A stretch of 64,000 nucleotides of DNA from Rhea pennata (Eukaryota; Chordata; Aves; Rheiformes; Rheidae), in NCBI RefSeq assembly GCF_028389875.1, contig NC_084669.1, positions 34,200,731 to 34,264,730 of the forward strand. Direction: 5' to 3'. The translations under genes were made by a program, and so were the position numbers. The notes below the pieces were generated by a model. It ran no database searches. It saw only the letters and a program-made list of their open reading frames with translations, and was not told the DNA's origin. Below, in pieces: positions 25,201-37,200 of the stretch (the stretch's first letter is position 1; each line of letters starts with the position of its first letter).

Positions 25201-28200
25201 GAGAGGTGTTTGGAAGACAGGATATAGCAAACTGGTTGACCTGTCAAACTTGCTTTGTCTTGTATACCAGGAAAGTTTGCCTTTGCAAATAATATCCTGT
25301 AGATGATGAAGGCTCCTGGAGCAGTTGCAAGAAAAGTCTACAGTTTCTTAGAATTCTTTACTGGGCATAACAAAACAAAATTGGATTGCACCATGCAGCT
25401 TTCTGTAGGTCAGACAGGTGGAAGGATATATTTAAAGTCATTTGACAACTATAAAACCTTTATTTTTAGTTACTAATTTTAGAGAACTTTAACCATTTGG
25501 ATTGAAACTTCACATGACTAAACTGCCCCAGCCGTATTCTTCTTGAAAACATGATGTTATCCATCTTCCTTAGTGTTTAATGTGAGAAAACAAATTACTT
25601 TAGAGTTCTGAATTTTCTTAGGAGCTCTCTAGAGATCACTGGAAGTATAAACTTCTCCCACATAACCATCTTGAGCATGTTGGAAGTATTGCTGCAGAGA
25701 CATAGCCAGACTTTCCTGCAGCTGTTGCTTTGGGCCAGTCAGAGGTAAGGGCAGGTGACTGCCTGACTACTACAAAGTGCAAACTACCTAGTGAAGCAAA
25801 AGTATAGAGCTCTTGGATTTGTCAAGGAGATCACAACTACTGCTGTTCACTTTATCATTAAAAAAACTGTTCCACCACTGTGACCAAGACTTCTGGTTGG
25901 AAATACTGTGTAGTAACAAATTGTCATTAAAGCAGATCTGTCTGCTCCTGTTCTCAGCGTGGATTGCTTGGCACCCTCTCGTCCTGCTCTACACTGTATG
26001 TTTGATAAATTTTAAGCAGAAATTGTCTGTCTGAGCAAAGCTGGATTAGTTGCCTTTTCTGCATTTCCATGTGTTGCTGTTAAAGTGCTAGCAAAAAGAG
26101 CTGATGTTTCATAATGCTCACCCTGTCTAAAAAAAAAAATCCTTCAAAAATCATCTTGTGGGGAACTGAGAGCTCTCTAACAACTATTTCTTTACTGTTG
26201 TCTGGCATATCTAAGTGTGATAGTACTTCTTTTGTGGAAGCAGTCTTCCGATATGGACAAGCTGCAGGGCTGGTTTTGCTTGTAGCTGAACTAGAAGAGC
26301 TACTGGTTTTACACTACATTTGTTAAGAGGCAGATTTAGGAAACTGCATGGTCTGCAGGGACTTGCCTGTTCGTGCTACTTTATTTTTGTGTGTTGCCAA
26401 ATTTATTTTGAGCAGCCTGTAATGTGAATTTTTTCAAGCTATAGAACAGATTTTTTTTTTTTTAATTGAGTTGGTTGGATCTGTGTAATGATGCATTGTC
26501 ACTACTTTGTCATGTACAACATAACAGATTCTAAAAGCTCTCTTTGTTTTCCAATAGGCTGGTGTTTGGGATGCTGTATCCTGCATATTACTCATACAAA
26601 GCTGTGAAAACAAAAAATGTGAAGGAATATGTAAGTTTTTCCTTTTAATTGCTTTATTAAATGCTTCTCATGAGGTACAACTGAAATTTTCAGTGTGCAG
26701 TGCAATAAATCATATGAAAGCTTGTTATCATAAGGTCAGTATTAGATTAAAAAGAACTGCAATTGCAGTGGCAATCCTTAACTTTGTTTGAAATGCTAAA
26801 GTTAAGGTTTCTCAGACTTGTCACTACTTTATTTAAATGTTTCCAATACGTTATGTTTTATTAAATACTGTAGTTAAGATTTTTAGGTTTTTCCAACATA
26901 TGTGCCGTAAATAGTATTGTTTGCATTTTAGTGCCCAAAGTAATGCACTGTTGGGGAACAAGAGGGTCTCCAATTCTACCAATGCCTGTTGTATAAACTA
27001 TGAGAAATCGTTTCTCAGTGAACGCATGAGCAGTAGCAGCGCTTTAACTGCCATTGTATAGAGCTTAACAGGGGATACAAAAATTTCATGAGGAAAGGAT
27101 GACTCTGCCTAAGCTATCACTTTTTGAGGAGGATAAATGTAGCCTGAGAAGGAAGAGATTTGCATACAAAGATGTGGAGAGCAAACAGAAGAGTAAGGGA
27201 GGAAAAATAACACATTAATTCTAAACTGCAGTTGTTGTAATTTGCTTACTTTTCAATGTGAGCAATGATTGCTGCACGAACGATATATGCAGTGGCAGTT
27301 GCAAGGAGCTTTGGTCACCAAATTATTCTTTTGTCCTAAGGGATAGCCTGACTTGATTTTTTTTTTCTTTTTTTGCAACTAACCTATACTTTCTTCTGAA
27401 ACTTGTTCTGAATTTGGTTATCTGACTTGGGGCAGCGAGTCAATATTATTGGTTATGTTAACTAAGCAGCTGTAGCTGCTGCCTAATGCTGCTTCCCTGA
27501 TGTGTGATGGCTTTGCGCTGTACCTGCTTGTAGGACTAGAATGCAGTAGCTGCTGCTGTCTTTGCATGTCTTGCACTTAGTCTGGTCGCTTCCTCTAGGC
27601 TCCAAAGCAGGTGTCCTTCAGTACTTGATTAGAGCTTATTTATGCATATACAGTTAGTGCTCATCAGAGTAAAGCTTCTGGGGGGGAAAAATTCCTCAGA
27701 AAGAAGAGGAGAATTTCTTCTGTCTCATAGTTACTTCACCCTTCCTGGAAAGTATATAATATGAAGAATTTATGATCTGCTTCCTCTCTCTCTCCCTCCC
27801 TAGGAAGATCTATTGGGGTCAATAAGAGGACAGTGATTTTTGAACTTAATATATGAAGTCACTTAAGTTAAGACTATGATTGCCTCTTAAAGTATGTTTT
27901 CTAGAAAAATAATGTTGTTCCTAAAATACTCTGATGTTCACACTTACCTGACACTTAATGTCTAGTTAGCTATCACTTGGCTGATTTTCTTGATCGCCTT
28001 TTAGAGATGCCTGTCACTAATGCAAGACCTATAGTAGAGCCTGTAATCATATATTACGAATGTGTATTTTAATTTGATGTAAAAAAAAAAAAAAAAAACA
28101 CTGCTCTTCAGTCACCTGTGGTCCTTGACCAGACCCTGAAACTGCAGCTGCATACAAAATGTTTGTGGGGCTGAGATAAATGAGATATATCACATTGTTC

Positions 28201-31200
28201 TTAAACTCTCCTTAGCTGTCTGAGCATGACTCCATGACTTTTCCCAAAGGCAGGGAATAGCAGTGATAGCCCAGTGAATTACCAGTCTGTTGCTTGTTGA
28301 TGTTGAGTGTCCAATGAGATCTTGGAAAGATCCATGGCTGGAGTCTGATGTGCTCAGCTGGGTCACTTCCTTTTGCAGCAAGGGTGTAGGTTAATGGCAG
28401 CCTTCAAAGTGGCTCAGCTCTACTGTCAGTCATGTTGTGGCTCAAGCACAACTTCCTTTCTATGTGTGGCTCAGAGCCATCTGGTTTTTGTTTGCCCATT
28501 TGCAAATGTTTTTTTGTGTGAAATTCTGGACTTGGCCACTGCTTTCACCAGTGACTAAACATACTGACACCTTGACTTGCTGTGTAGGTCATAACACAGC
28601 AAAACAGTTAAAGATTACTTCTGAGAAGATAAAATTCTTTTTTTTCTGCTGATTTTGTTAATTTAGGCTTGTGAACTCAGATTCTAGCAGTTAGGATCTG
28701 TGGCTTTGAGGAGGCTTATTTGTTCCTGTAGTTCCCTAGTTCTAGTGGAGTTGACTCAGATCCTTGAGGAGAAGGGTTTTTCCAGATTATGGATTTCACC
28801 CCCCCAGCCACTATTAAACTAAGTGCCTGTAATAAGCATCTGAAACAATTTAAAATCTGAACACCCAATCTTCTCAAATCTTAGGTTCAAAATCATGACT
28901 TGAAAGAATGCACTTCAGCCAAAACCAACAGAGTGTAGCGCTTGGATGTTAGAAAAAGAGTCCAACAAAACAAATCTGTAGTCACCCTTTTCAACATATA
29001 AAACAAAACCTAATTAAAGCTTTCTGTAATTCTGTCTCTAAGAGTTTAGCTGATCATATGGTCTTTTAGGCAGTGATAAATACTTATTCCAACTCTTAGT
29101 TTTTTTTTTTTTTTTGGTCGGGTCAAAGTCGTTCGGGTTCACATGTAAATGATAGTTTGGCACATAATGTATTGCTTGTCTTAAATGTGATTTGGACCAG
29201 TTCTGTGAGAGTCTTTGCCTAGATCTTAGCAAGGTTCCTGGCAGATGCCAGGTGCCCTTCTGATGGATGTCCTTCTGCTGAGCATTTTCCACTAGCAATT
29301 CCCATTCTCTCCTCTTGCTCCTAATTGGATAAGTAGATGTTGATTAAGGAATGAGTAGCATGGGTATGAAATTGAAATGTAATAATATGACTACATAGTG
29401 TATAACATGATGGGGTAAGGGTGGGTGTTAACTTTATTTTTTACTCAGGTGTGGCCTCTGGCTTGCAGAAGAGTCACCAGTCTAAATCTCACATGACCTG
29501 TCAGAGATGACTTCAGCTGTTGTGTACATTTGTTTTAGCTTATTCAAGCCTAAAATATCTAAATCCTCTGAGTGACTGAAGTGAAAAACGTCATCACATG
29601 ACTGAGTTTCTTTTCAAATTGAAATGCAGAAAACTACTTAAGATCTTAGTCACAACTCGAGTTGTGACTAAGAAAGTGTTTTGAAAGTATAATGCGTAGC
29701 TATGAAATAGGCAGCAGTATAGTGTGAGGTTTTGAGTACTTATATAAGTTCACTTCAAAAGATTGTTTTAAAAGTATAGACTACATTTGAGCAACATGCT
29801 GTGTAGAAAACTAATTGACCTTTTGAAAGAGCAATATGAAATTAGGGCATGAATTAATGTCTAGTAAATGCAGTGTTTAATACTTTGAGCATAGGCCAAA
29901 AGAATTGGTAGTCTTATATTGCAGATGAAGCAAAACTATTGCATCTGGCTGCAGATGATGTCATTTTTTTTCTTATTTTTTTATACTGATAGCATTGGAA
30001 TTTTTTGGTTTAGTTGAATGTGTAATAACTAGAAAAACACAGTTGTGGTTTACACTGACCTATTCTGGAAATATGCTGCTTTTGGCCACTGGTCATCTGG
30101 AGAAAATAAATGCATGGAACTACTTCTGCAATCTTTATTCTGAAAGAAGCAATCAGTTTAGGAACACAAATTTGGACAGATGTTCAAGAAAAATGAAATA
30201 GAAAAGAGGACTAAAGAGTCAGCTCAATTGAAGAGCATCATTTGTTCTCAAGGGATGTACAGTATAAATTCTAGTGCCTTGGGTGAGGCGGTGTGTCTCC
30301 AAGACACTTAGATGTGAGGTTTTTTATTAACAAGAATGTTGTGGCTCTTGACATAAGAACAGAATTGCAAGGTTCCATGAAAATGTTTTTGTCCTGCCTT
30401 GCCCCAGTGTCAATGTCAAAATGCCAAGCATGCACGTAGAATGTTACTGCAAAACATAGCCAAATAATGTATGTTGTGAAAGCAAAGGCTGCCTGGCTTA
30501 ACTCATACTGACTATTTGTACACTATAGATGAATGGATGGGTGTGGAAGAGTGAAATGTTCTTTAGCGTTATGGTGGAAATCGTACTTTGTATTTGCAGT
30601 AATCTACTGACTGTCTTTACGGGGTGCTTTATCACTAAAGCTTTCTAGAAGTAGACTCAGAAGACAGACTAGGTAAGGTTGTGACCCTGATGACCCAACT
30701 CTTTCTTTTAGCTTGTTGCAGCTGCCACTGGTGGTTCTTACCACTGAAAAACACCCTCCGAGATCTTTATATAATGTCACTTGAAAGCAACTTGATATGG
30801 ACTGAGATGCTGGTGAATGTCTGTTTTTGACAACTACGCACTGATGGACTGTGAAGTGTATTGTGTGTTCTATAAAAAGGTGAAATCCAAGTTATTACTG
30901 AAGACAGTGTTTTAATTTTCAGGTTCGCTGGATGATGTATTGGATTGTGTTTGCTCTCTATACAGTAACCGAAACAATAACTGACCTAACAGTCTCTTGG
31001 TAAGTCTGCTTTTTTTTTTTATTTTTTTATATAAACTTTGGAGGTAACTGTGCTTGTTTCTAGTGTTCTTTGATTTGTACTGATTTAATTCTTATAAAGA
31101 AGTTATATTTGTAGCTAGCTTATCACAGGAAAAGCTCTCAATGTACATGAAGAATAGCACCTATTTTCAAAAATCTTGTATACTATAATTCTCTGGAACT

Positions 31201-34200
31201 TGGGACTGTCAAACTGCTACCTTTGCTATAGAATCTAGGAGAATTAAATTCTTCGATGGATGAATTATGTGGTTTTCTGTGCAGGATTGTATAAGGCAAA
31301 GCTTTTTTTTTTTTTTATCAATTTCCATTTTTTAGGTGACATGAAATTCAAAAAATAAATTCATAAATAACTTGCTTTTTTTTCTTATGTAACTTCTAGT
31401 AAGTGAAAAACTGTGCTAAGATTTTTTTTTTTTTTTTTTTTTGCAAAAGCCTCTTTAGTGGTGAATTAAGGTGCATTTTCTTGTTGTAGTTGTTACTACT
31501 GTGTAACTTCTTACTTGTCTGTAGGTTTCCACTGTATTATGAACTGAAGATTGCTTTTGTTATTTGGCTTCTTTCCCCCTATACAAGAGGGGCAAGTTTA
31601 ATCTACAGAAAACTTCTCCATCCTCTTCTTTCCTCTAAAGAAAGGGTAAGAAAACATCTCATATTTAATGGCTAATGTGGAAATGCCGTATGCTGATAGG
31701 CTTAACCTAGTCATAAAACTTCTCGGGATGAATGATGTTGATGACTATTTTGGTGTGCAAACTGAAGAGATGAGAGTTTTCTCTGAGGTGTAAGGGAGGA
31801 CCAGCTGGCAACAGAAAACAGCCGAAGTAGCTTTAGCTTTAGCCAAAGGTTGATAGGGCCACAGACTTGCTTAGCTCTCTTTCAGTGTTTTTTGGTTTTA
31901 TGGGAATAGTGATTAGCAAAAGTGTGCAGGCTGCCCTGAAGAACCTCACAGTACAGAGGGTGTTCATACCTGCCAGAGCTGGGCCTGGCCTTTGGTGGGC
32001 AAACGATGGAGTTGACATTGCTACTGATTCAGACAGGGGATGTAATGCCTGCTTGTCCTGATGAAGGCTGAACTGCAAACAGTTTGCGACTTCATAAGCC
32101 AAAGGGATTTTTCTCCATAATCTGCTAGCTATTGTGTACTGCCTTGAAGGTTTTATCTCTAGCTCCAGGTATTCAGTATGCGGGAGACAAATATTATGAC
32201 TATATTGCCCTTGGTACGGAACTATGTCAAAGCTCTGGCTTCTGTGAGCTAACTCTACCTTTCTAAGAAACTCTTCAGTTTCATCTTGAGCATACTTGTG
32301 TTTGAACAATTTTTATCTGGCAAGTTAAGTTTATTCTCAGTAAAGGACTTGTTATGTGGCTGCAGTATTTTTGAGTCAGACACTAGTGATTTACAATCAA
32401 ATGTATCTCCTTGTTTGACCAGACTTCTTTTTTCTCTCTTTTTTTTTTTTTTTTTTTTTGAATGGAAGGGTATACATGAATGACATACTGTATCAGGATA
32501 CAAAAGCAAGAGTAGTTACTTGAGCATATTTTCTTAAACATTTCTTCTGTCTTCCCAGTATTACCTGTCAACAATAGAGTAACATGATTCTCATACATAA
32601 AGCCCTTTGAAACTTGAATTTGTCCTGCTTTTGCTTTTAGGAGATTGACGAATACATTGTGCAAGCCAAAGAGAGAGGCTATGAGACCATGGTGAATTTT
32701 GGAAGGCAAGGCTTGAACTTGGCAGCAACTGCTGCAGTGACAGCAGCTGTAAAGGTAACTCATTACTTGCATTAACTGCTTTTGTCCCTGATACACTTAC
32801 TGAGCGGTATAGTGGAACTGAGGATTTGCCCTTCCTAAATGAAGCGATTAATTCTGCAAACATAGAATACAAGGTAAAGGTTGCAGCAGTGTAGGCCTCT
32901 TCCTACTACATCCTTTTGTTTAAAGTGGCTTGTACTTATTTCTTGGGTGATGGGGATCAGTTTACTCTAATTAAAAAGATACTATGCAGTTTTCTATGCA
33001 GGCTGTTAGTAAAGATGACCATTGTTTCTCTTCTGTCTCTGTTGCACTTTCCTGTTGGTAAACAAAGTATTTATGGGATTTCTGCCTTCTTTCTGCTGTT
33101 TTCCTCCAATCAACTTGAGGTAACTGCATATATGAAGTAAGGCATGAAAGATTACTACCACAGATAAAAGTTGTATTGACACAATTAACTTGTTTGCAAC
33201 TTTTTGTTTAAAATATTAACGCACTGAGCATAAGCTTGCATATTGCTGTTTAGCATACTCTTGCTTGGGGTTTAATGGAAGATACAAGACAGAAGTGAAG
33301 TAATCAGTGGTTGTTCCTGATTTAAGTTTCTATAAAACTCATCTTCAGTTGAATTTCAGGTGGTTCTAGATGAAGGAAAACTAATAAGCACATAACAAAG
33401 CTTTTAAGTAACTAGTGACCCACCAAAAGGAGTACAACTGACCAGCATGATGACTCCTCTGTAATGTGTATCCTACCTAATACTCCATTTAAAATGAAAC
33501 AAAAGTGTGGGGAGAAGGACACTTCATGTTCTAGTTAAATCATAGTTTCAAGGCTACCAGGACCAATTTCCTCGTGGAAATAGTGTTGTAGTAGTAACAG
33601 GTCGACTTGAAAGCAGGTAATGGATGCCATGAAGCAATATAGAGGTTTTAGGCTGTCATAGTTAAGTAAGTGCAGTTAGTATTTAACCTAAATTCCTATG
33701 CTTGTATATGAGCTGCTTTTTTTCTTTTTTTTTTTTTTTTTTTTAATAAATCAAAGGCATTAAGAACTGTATTTTCAAATCCTATTATAAAGGGAAGATT
33801 TGGAAAATCGCGCACATTTGTTTTTAAACTACTGCCCACAAATTTTCAAAAAAAGTGCACAAACAATTCTGTTTCAATATTTCAAGCTCATTATGTTCAT
33901 ATTTTAAAATGTGCTTCAGTTTCTAGCTGTCACTAATGGTTTTTTGTTAAAGTTCTGAGTATTGCTTTAAGACATAAAATAATTTAGAATGCAGTAGAAT
34001 ACAACTCTAGAAGAATAACAGTAGCAAGCATGAAAATAGGTCATTTAAAAACAACATAAAAACAAAGCCCTGAACTGCTGAACTGAACTACTATTATAAA
34101 TGCGAAAACAGCTAATTTTTTTGCCAAACAGCAATAGTAACATACCACAGTGTGCACCTGTTATGGTACTTATGCTCTGTGTGTGTGTTCTTTCCCATGG

Positions 34201-37200
34201 CTGGCTGGCTAAGGTTGGATGTTTCCTTGTTAATCCTTATAGCGCTATAGAAATACTGTAAAATAAATAACCTCCTCCCACTTTCTTCTGAAGTAATGAA
34301 TAACTTTTGCCCAAATGTCCATGTTTGGATTTCGTTGCTATTCAGCTGTGACTGGCAAGATGCCTGCTGTATTTGTTAAAACTTGTTAAACATGCTCATG
34401 AATATCTGTACAGAATTAGTTCTGTGCAGTTGAGACACTTGGGCAAAACACCACCACAATACCAAGTACCTAAAATAGACATCTCTTCCTAAGAGTATGA
34501 AAGAGGAGACTCTCAATCTTTATTTTGGCATGTTAAACCTCTTTGGTTTGTCATTCCAAAAAGCTGCGCGTGACTGCTCTGTGCAAGGAAATGGAGACAA
34601 TGCATGTGTTCTTGATCTTTGTCCCCTGTTTTTCAAGAGCTGACTGCTGCCTCCAGCAGGTGAAAAGATTATCCCTTCAGCATGAGGTGGTGGAGTATGC
34701 TATGGATTTCAGGAATGCAATCTTATTAGTGGAAACAGTTCTGATGGGAAAGAGACACTTGACACGCTTTCATCACTTTTTGGGGAGATGGAGAAGGCAT
34801 GCTTATTCTGACATGCTGGATCTCAAGTTAGGAGCTGAGACTGGAAGTCAAGTGTGAGAGGAGGTCCAAAGAAAGCTTCTGTTCACTAAGTTGTCCAAGC
34901 AAAGGACAGTTTAGTCTCTGCCTAAACTGACTTCAGAAAGATAGTAAAATTTCCTGAAAACTCTGGAATATTGAGAAATCAAAGGAGAGGGGGACAGTTT
35001 TCTCTAAGGGCTGTCAAAGGAATGCAGGATTAGTGTTGAAAGGCTAGTTGGCTGAGTGGGGGAGGCTGGAGCAGATAGACACACCCCAGGTCTCTCTATG
35101 AAACTTGGTGCAGATTTAAACCTGCTTCATTGGAGTTAACTTGAAATATAATTGGCAGGAATAGTGGTTTCTGGCTTACATTCCTCTACTGACATTTTTT
35201 GGCTGGTATTGGCTACTGTTCATGTGAAGTGCACCTCCAAACAGTACCTTTCAATCAGAAAGTTGCTTTTCTGTTTTTAAACAGTTGACAAGGAAGTATG
35301 TTTACCTGGTTTGCCTGCCCTGACTATACTGGTTGATGGGTACCGCTTGAAATTCTGTTTCACAGTCTACTGAATAGCATACATAAATGGTGTTGCTGTC
35401 ACATTAATTAAGAAAACAAATCTTTCCAAAATCCTAAATTCAGGGTACTTAGAGATGAATTACACTCTGGGTTGACTTTTAGTTTCATAATTAAAATAAA
35501 ACAATTTTCTTCAGCATATAAAAGATGCATAAAAGGGATCTCGTTGCTAATGTGAAACTTGCTGGAGCTTTTTCAGCCCAACTGCATGTGAGTATTTTTG
35601 GAACTTATGCCCACAATGCAAAGTTCCATTGATGTCTTGTATTTTGAAGCATTTGCTTTTTAGATCCTTGAAGACCTGAGTTGCCTGTACGTTCTGGTTT
35701 TGTCAGCACTTCAGGCTACTAGAGAACTAGTATCAACACTTGTGGGAAAACTAGCTAATCGAGCTGTAAAATAAGACATGTGACCCTGTATAAGAGGATA
35801 ACTGTTGTTCATTTAGAATATTAACTTTCTGAGGGTACATGTTTTTCTATGCCTTCTTGTCATTGTGAATCTGCTACCTCTTTGCTGATTCATGTTGTTC
35901 ATCTTCCCCTTCTTCTGACTTAACACATGACCTTGCAGCCAGCTGTGGCCTGTAGCTGGTATCACTGTTAGCAGCTCACTTCACCAGCTATATTGCTTTC
36001 ATCCCTGCCTGCTGGGACCGCCTGGCACGGTGCGGAGGTCATTCACCGGACAGCCTTTCCCTCTCCAGACCACAAGGGAGCAGGAGTGGCCCCTGTGGGC
36101 CGTGGGTCTGGGGAGAACAGCTGGGAATGCAGGCGCTGCACGTGGCAGCTCTGGAGCCAGGAGGCTCCTGGCGGCTCTGTGCGCACGGAGGCTGTACGGA
36201 GCTTGTTCCACTGAAGGCAGACAGCTTTGGTCATGATCCAGGCAACTGAAGGGAAGCAAGCCAGTTTCAGCAGAAGCTGATGCCCTAGGGCAGATGCACT
36301 GTGTGGTGTCTGTTTACAACTTCCATGCTTAAGTAGATAGACTGTAAAAATACCTACTCAATAGCAAAGTAGAGGAGGGTGTTCCATGTGTGAGGGTCAG
36401 CTGAAGAGACTGCATACTAATAACTTTGTAGTGTCTGAGCATTCTCAAAAAGGAGTCCATTTATAGGCTATATCTGCTTAAAACTAGATCTAGGAACTTG
36501 TTACAACTTAAACTAGTACTCCTGATTTCTCATTGGTCATAATTGTGGTATGTGGAGAATTTTTAATGTGTTTCAGGAAATACTGTTCAAAAATAAGCAG
36601 GCTCGTTCTTCAATACTTCAGCTTTCATTATCTTGAACAGCACACCACAGCTTATTACTTTTCAACATTTGTTTACGTTCAGACATGGGCACCGAAGTGG
36701 TTCTTTGCCCGTGTTGTAGTTGTGGATACATGTCTCAGTATGGTCTTGTTGGCAGCCTCTGGGCTGGATGCAGCCCACAGTGTCTCTCTCTTACTAGTAA
36801 GGATTATAGAAATAACTGGACACCAGTGCAGGCGCGCAGCCTGGCATGGAGCCACAGGGGAGCTGTGACTATTCCTGCTCCCTCCACATGAGCCGTGCCT
36901 TGATGGCTGTGCGTGCGGCTGGGGCAGAGCTGGTGGCTGCTGCTGTGCCCCTGGGGTAAGAGAGGGACAGGGAGACCTCCCTTCAGCCTCCCCCCACAAT
37001 TGGACTGCTGTCTAATTCTGTTTTGCAGGCAAACATCTTGCTTCCAAGCTGTAGCCAGTATCTCTGAACTTTCTAAGCAGGACATGAAAACTCCCTACGC
37101 GTATTCTAAATGTGACTGTTCTTGCATTTCCTCTAGCAGATGATGTTTAATGTTTTTCAGACAGACTTTCATTCTGAACTGCAAGTAATCCAGATCTTTA

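Larger units (their letters stand above)
7214..26557 (+). other. REEP3: REEP3 intron 1 (19.3 kb)
   Basis: Runs from GTGAGT to the acceptor CCAATAG. The first 500 bases are CpG-island DNA; the rest is ordinary AT-rich intron. I see one CR1 fragment (24466-24892), a three-copy 40-bp tandem repeat (13706-13828), C-rich and A-rich homopolymer patches (9637-9657, 16120-16172, 19690-19705) and many short T runs. Open frames here are under 110 codons and none is recognisable. Confidence 0.85.

Noticed and set aside
34543-34857. 104-codon open frame in REEP3 intron 5
   Set aside because: No recognisable domain, no splice logic to REEP3, length near what chance gives in 64 kb.
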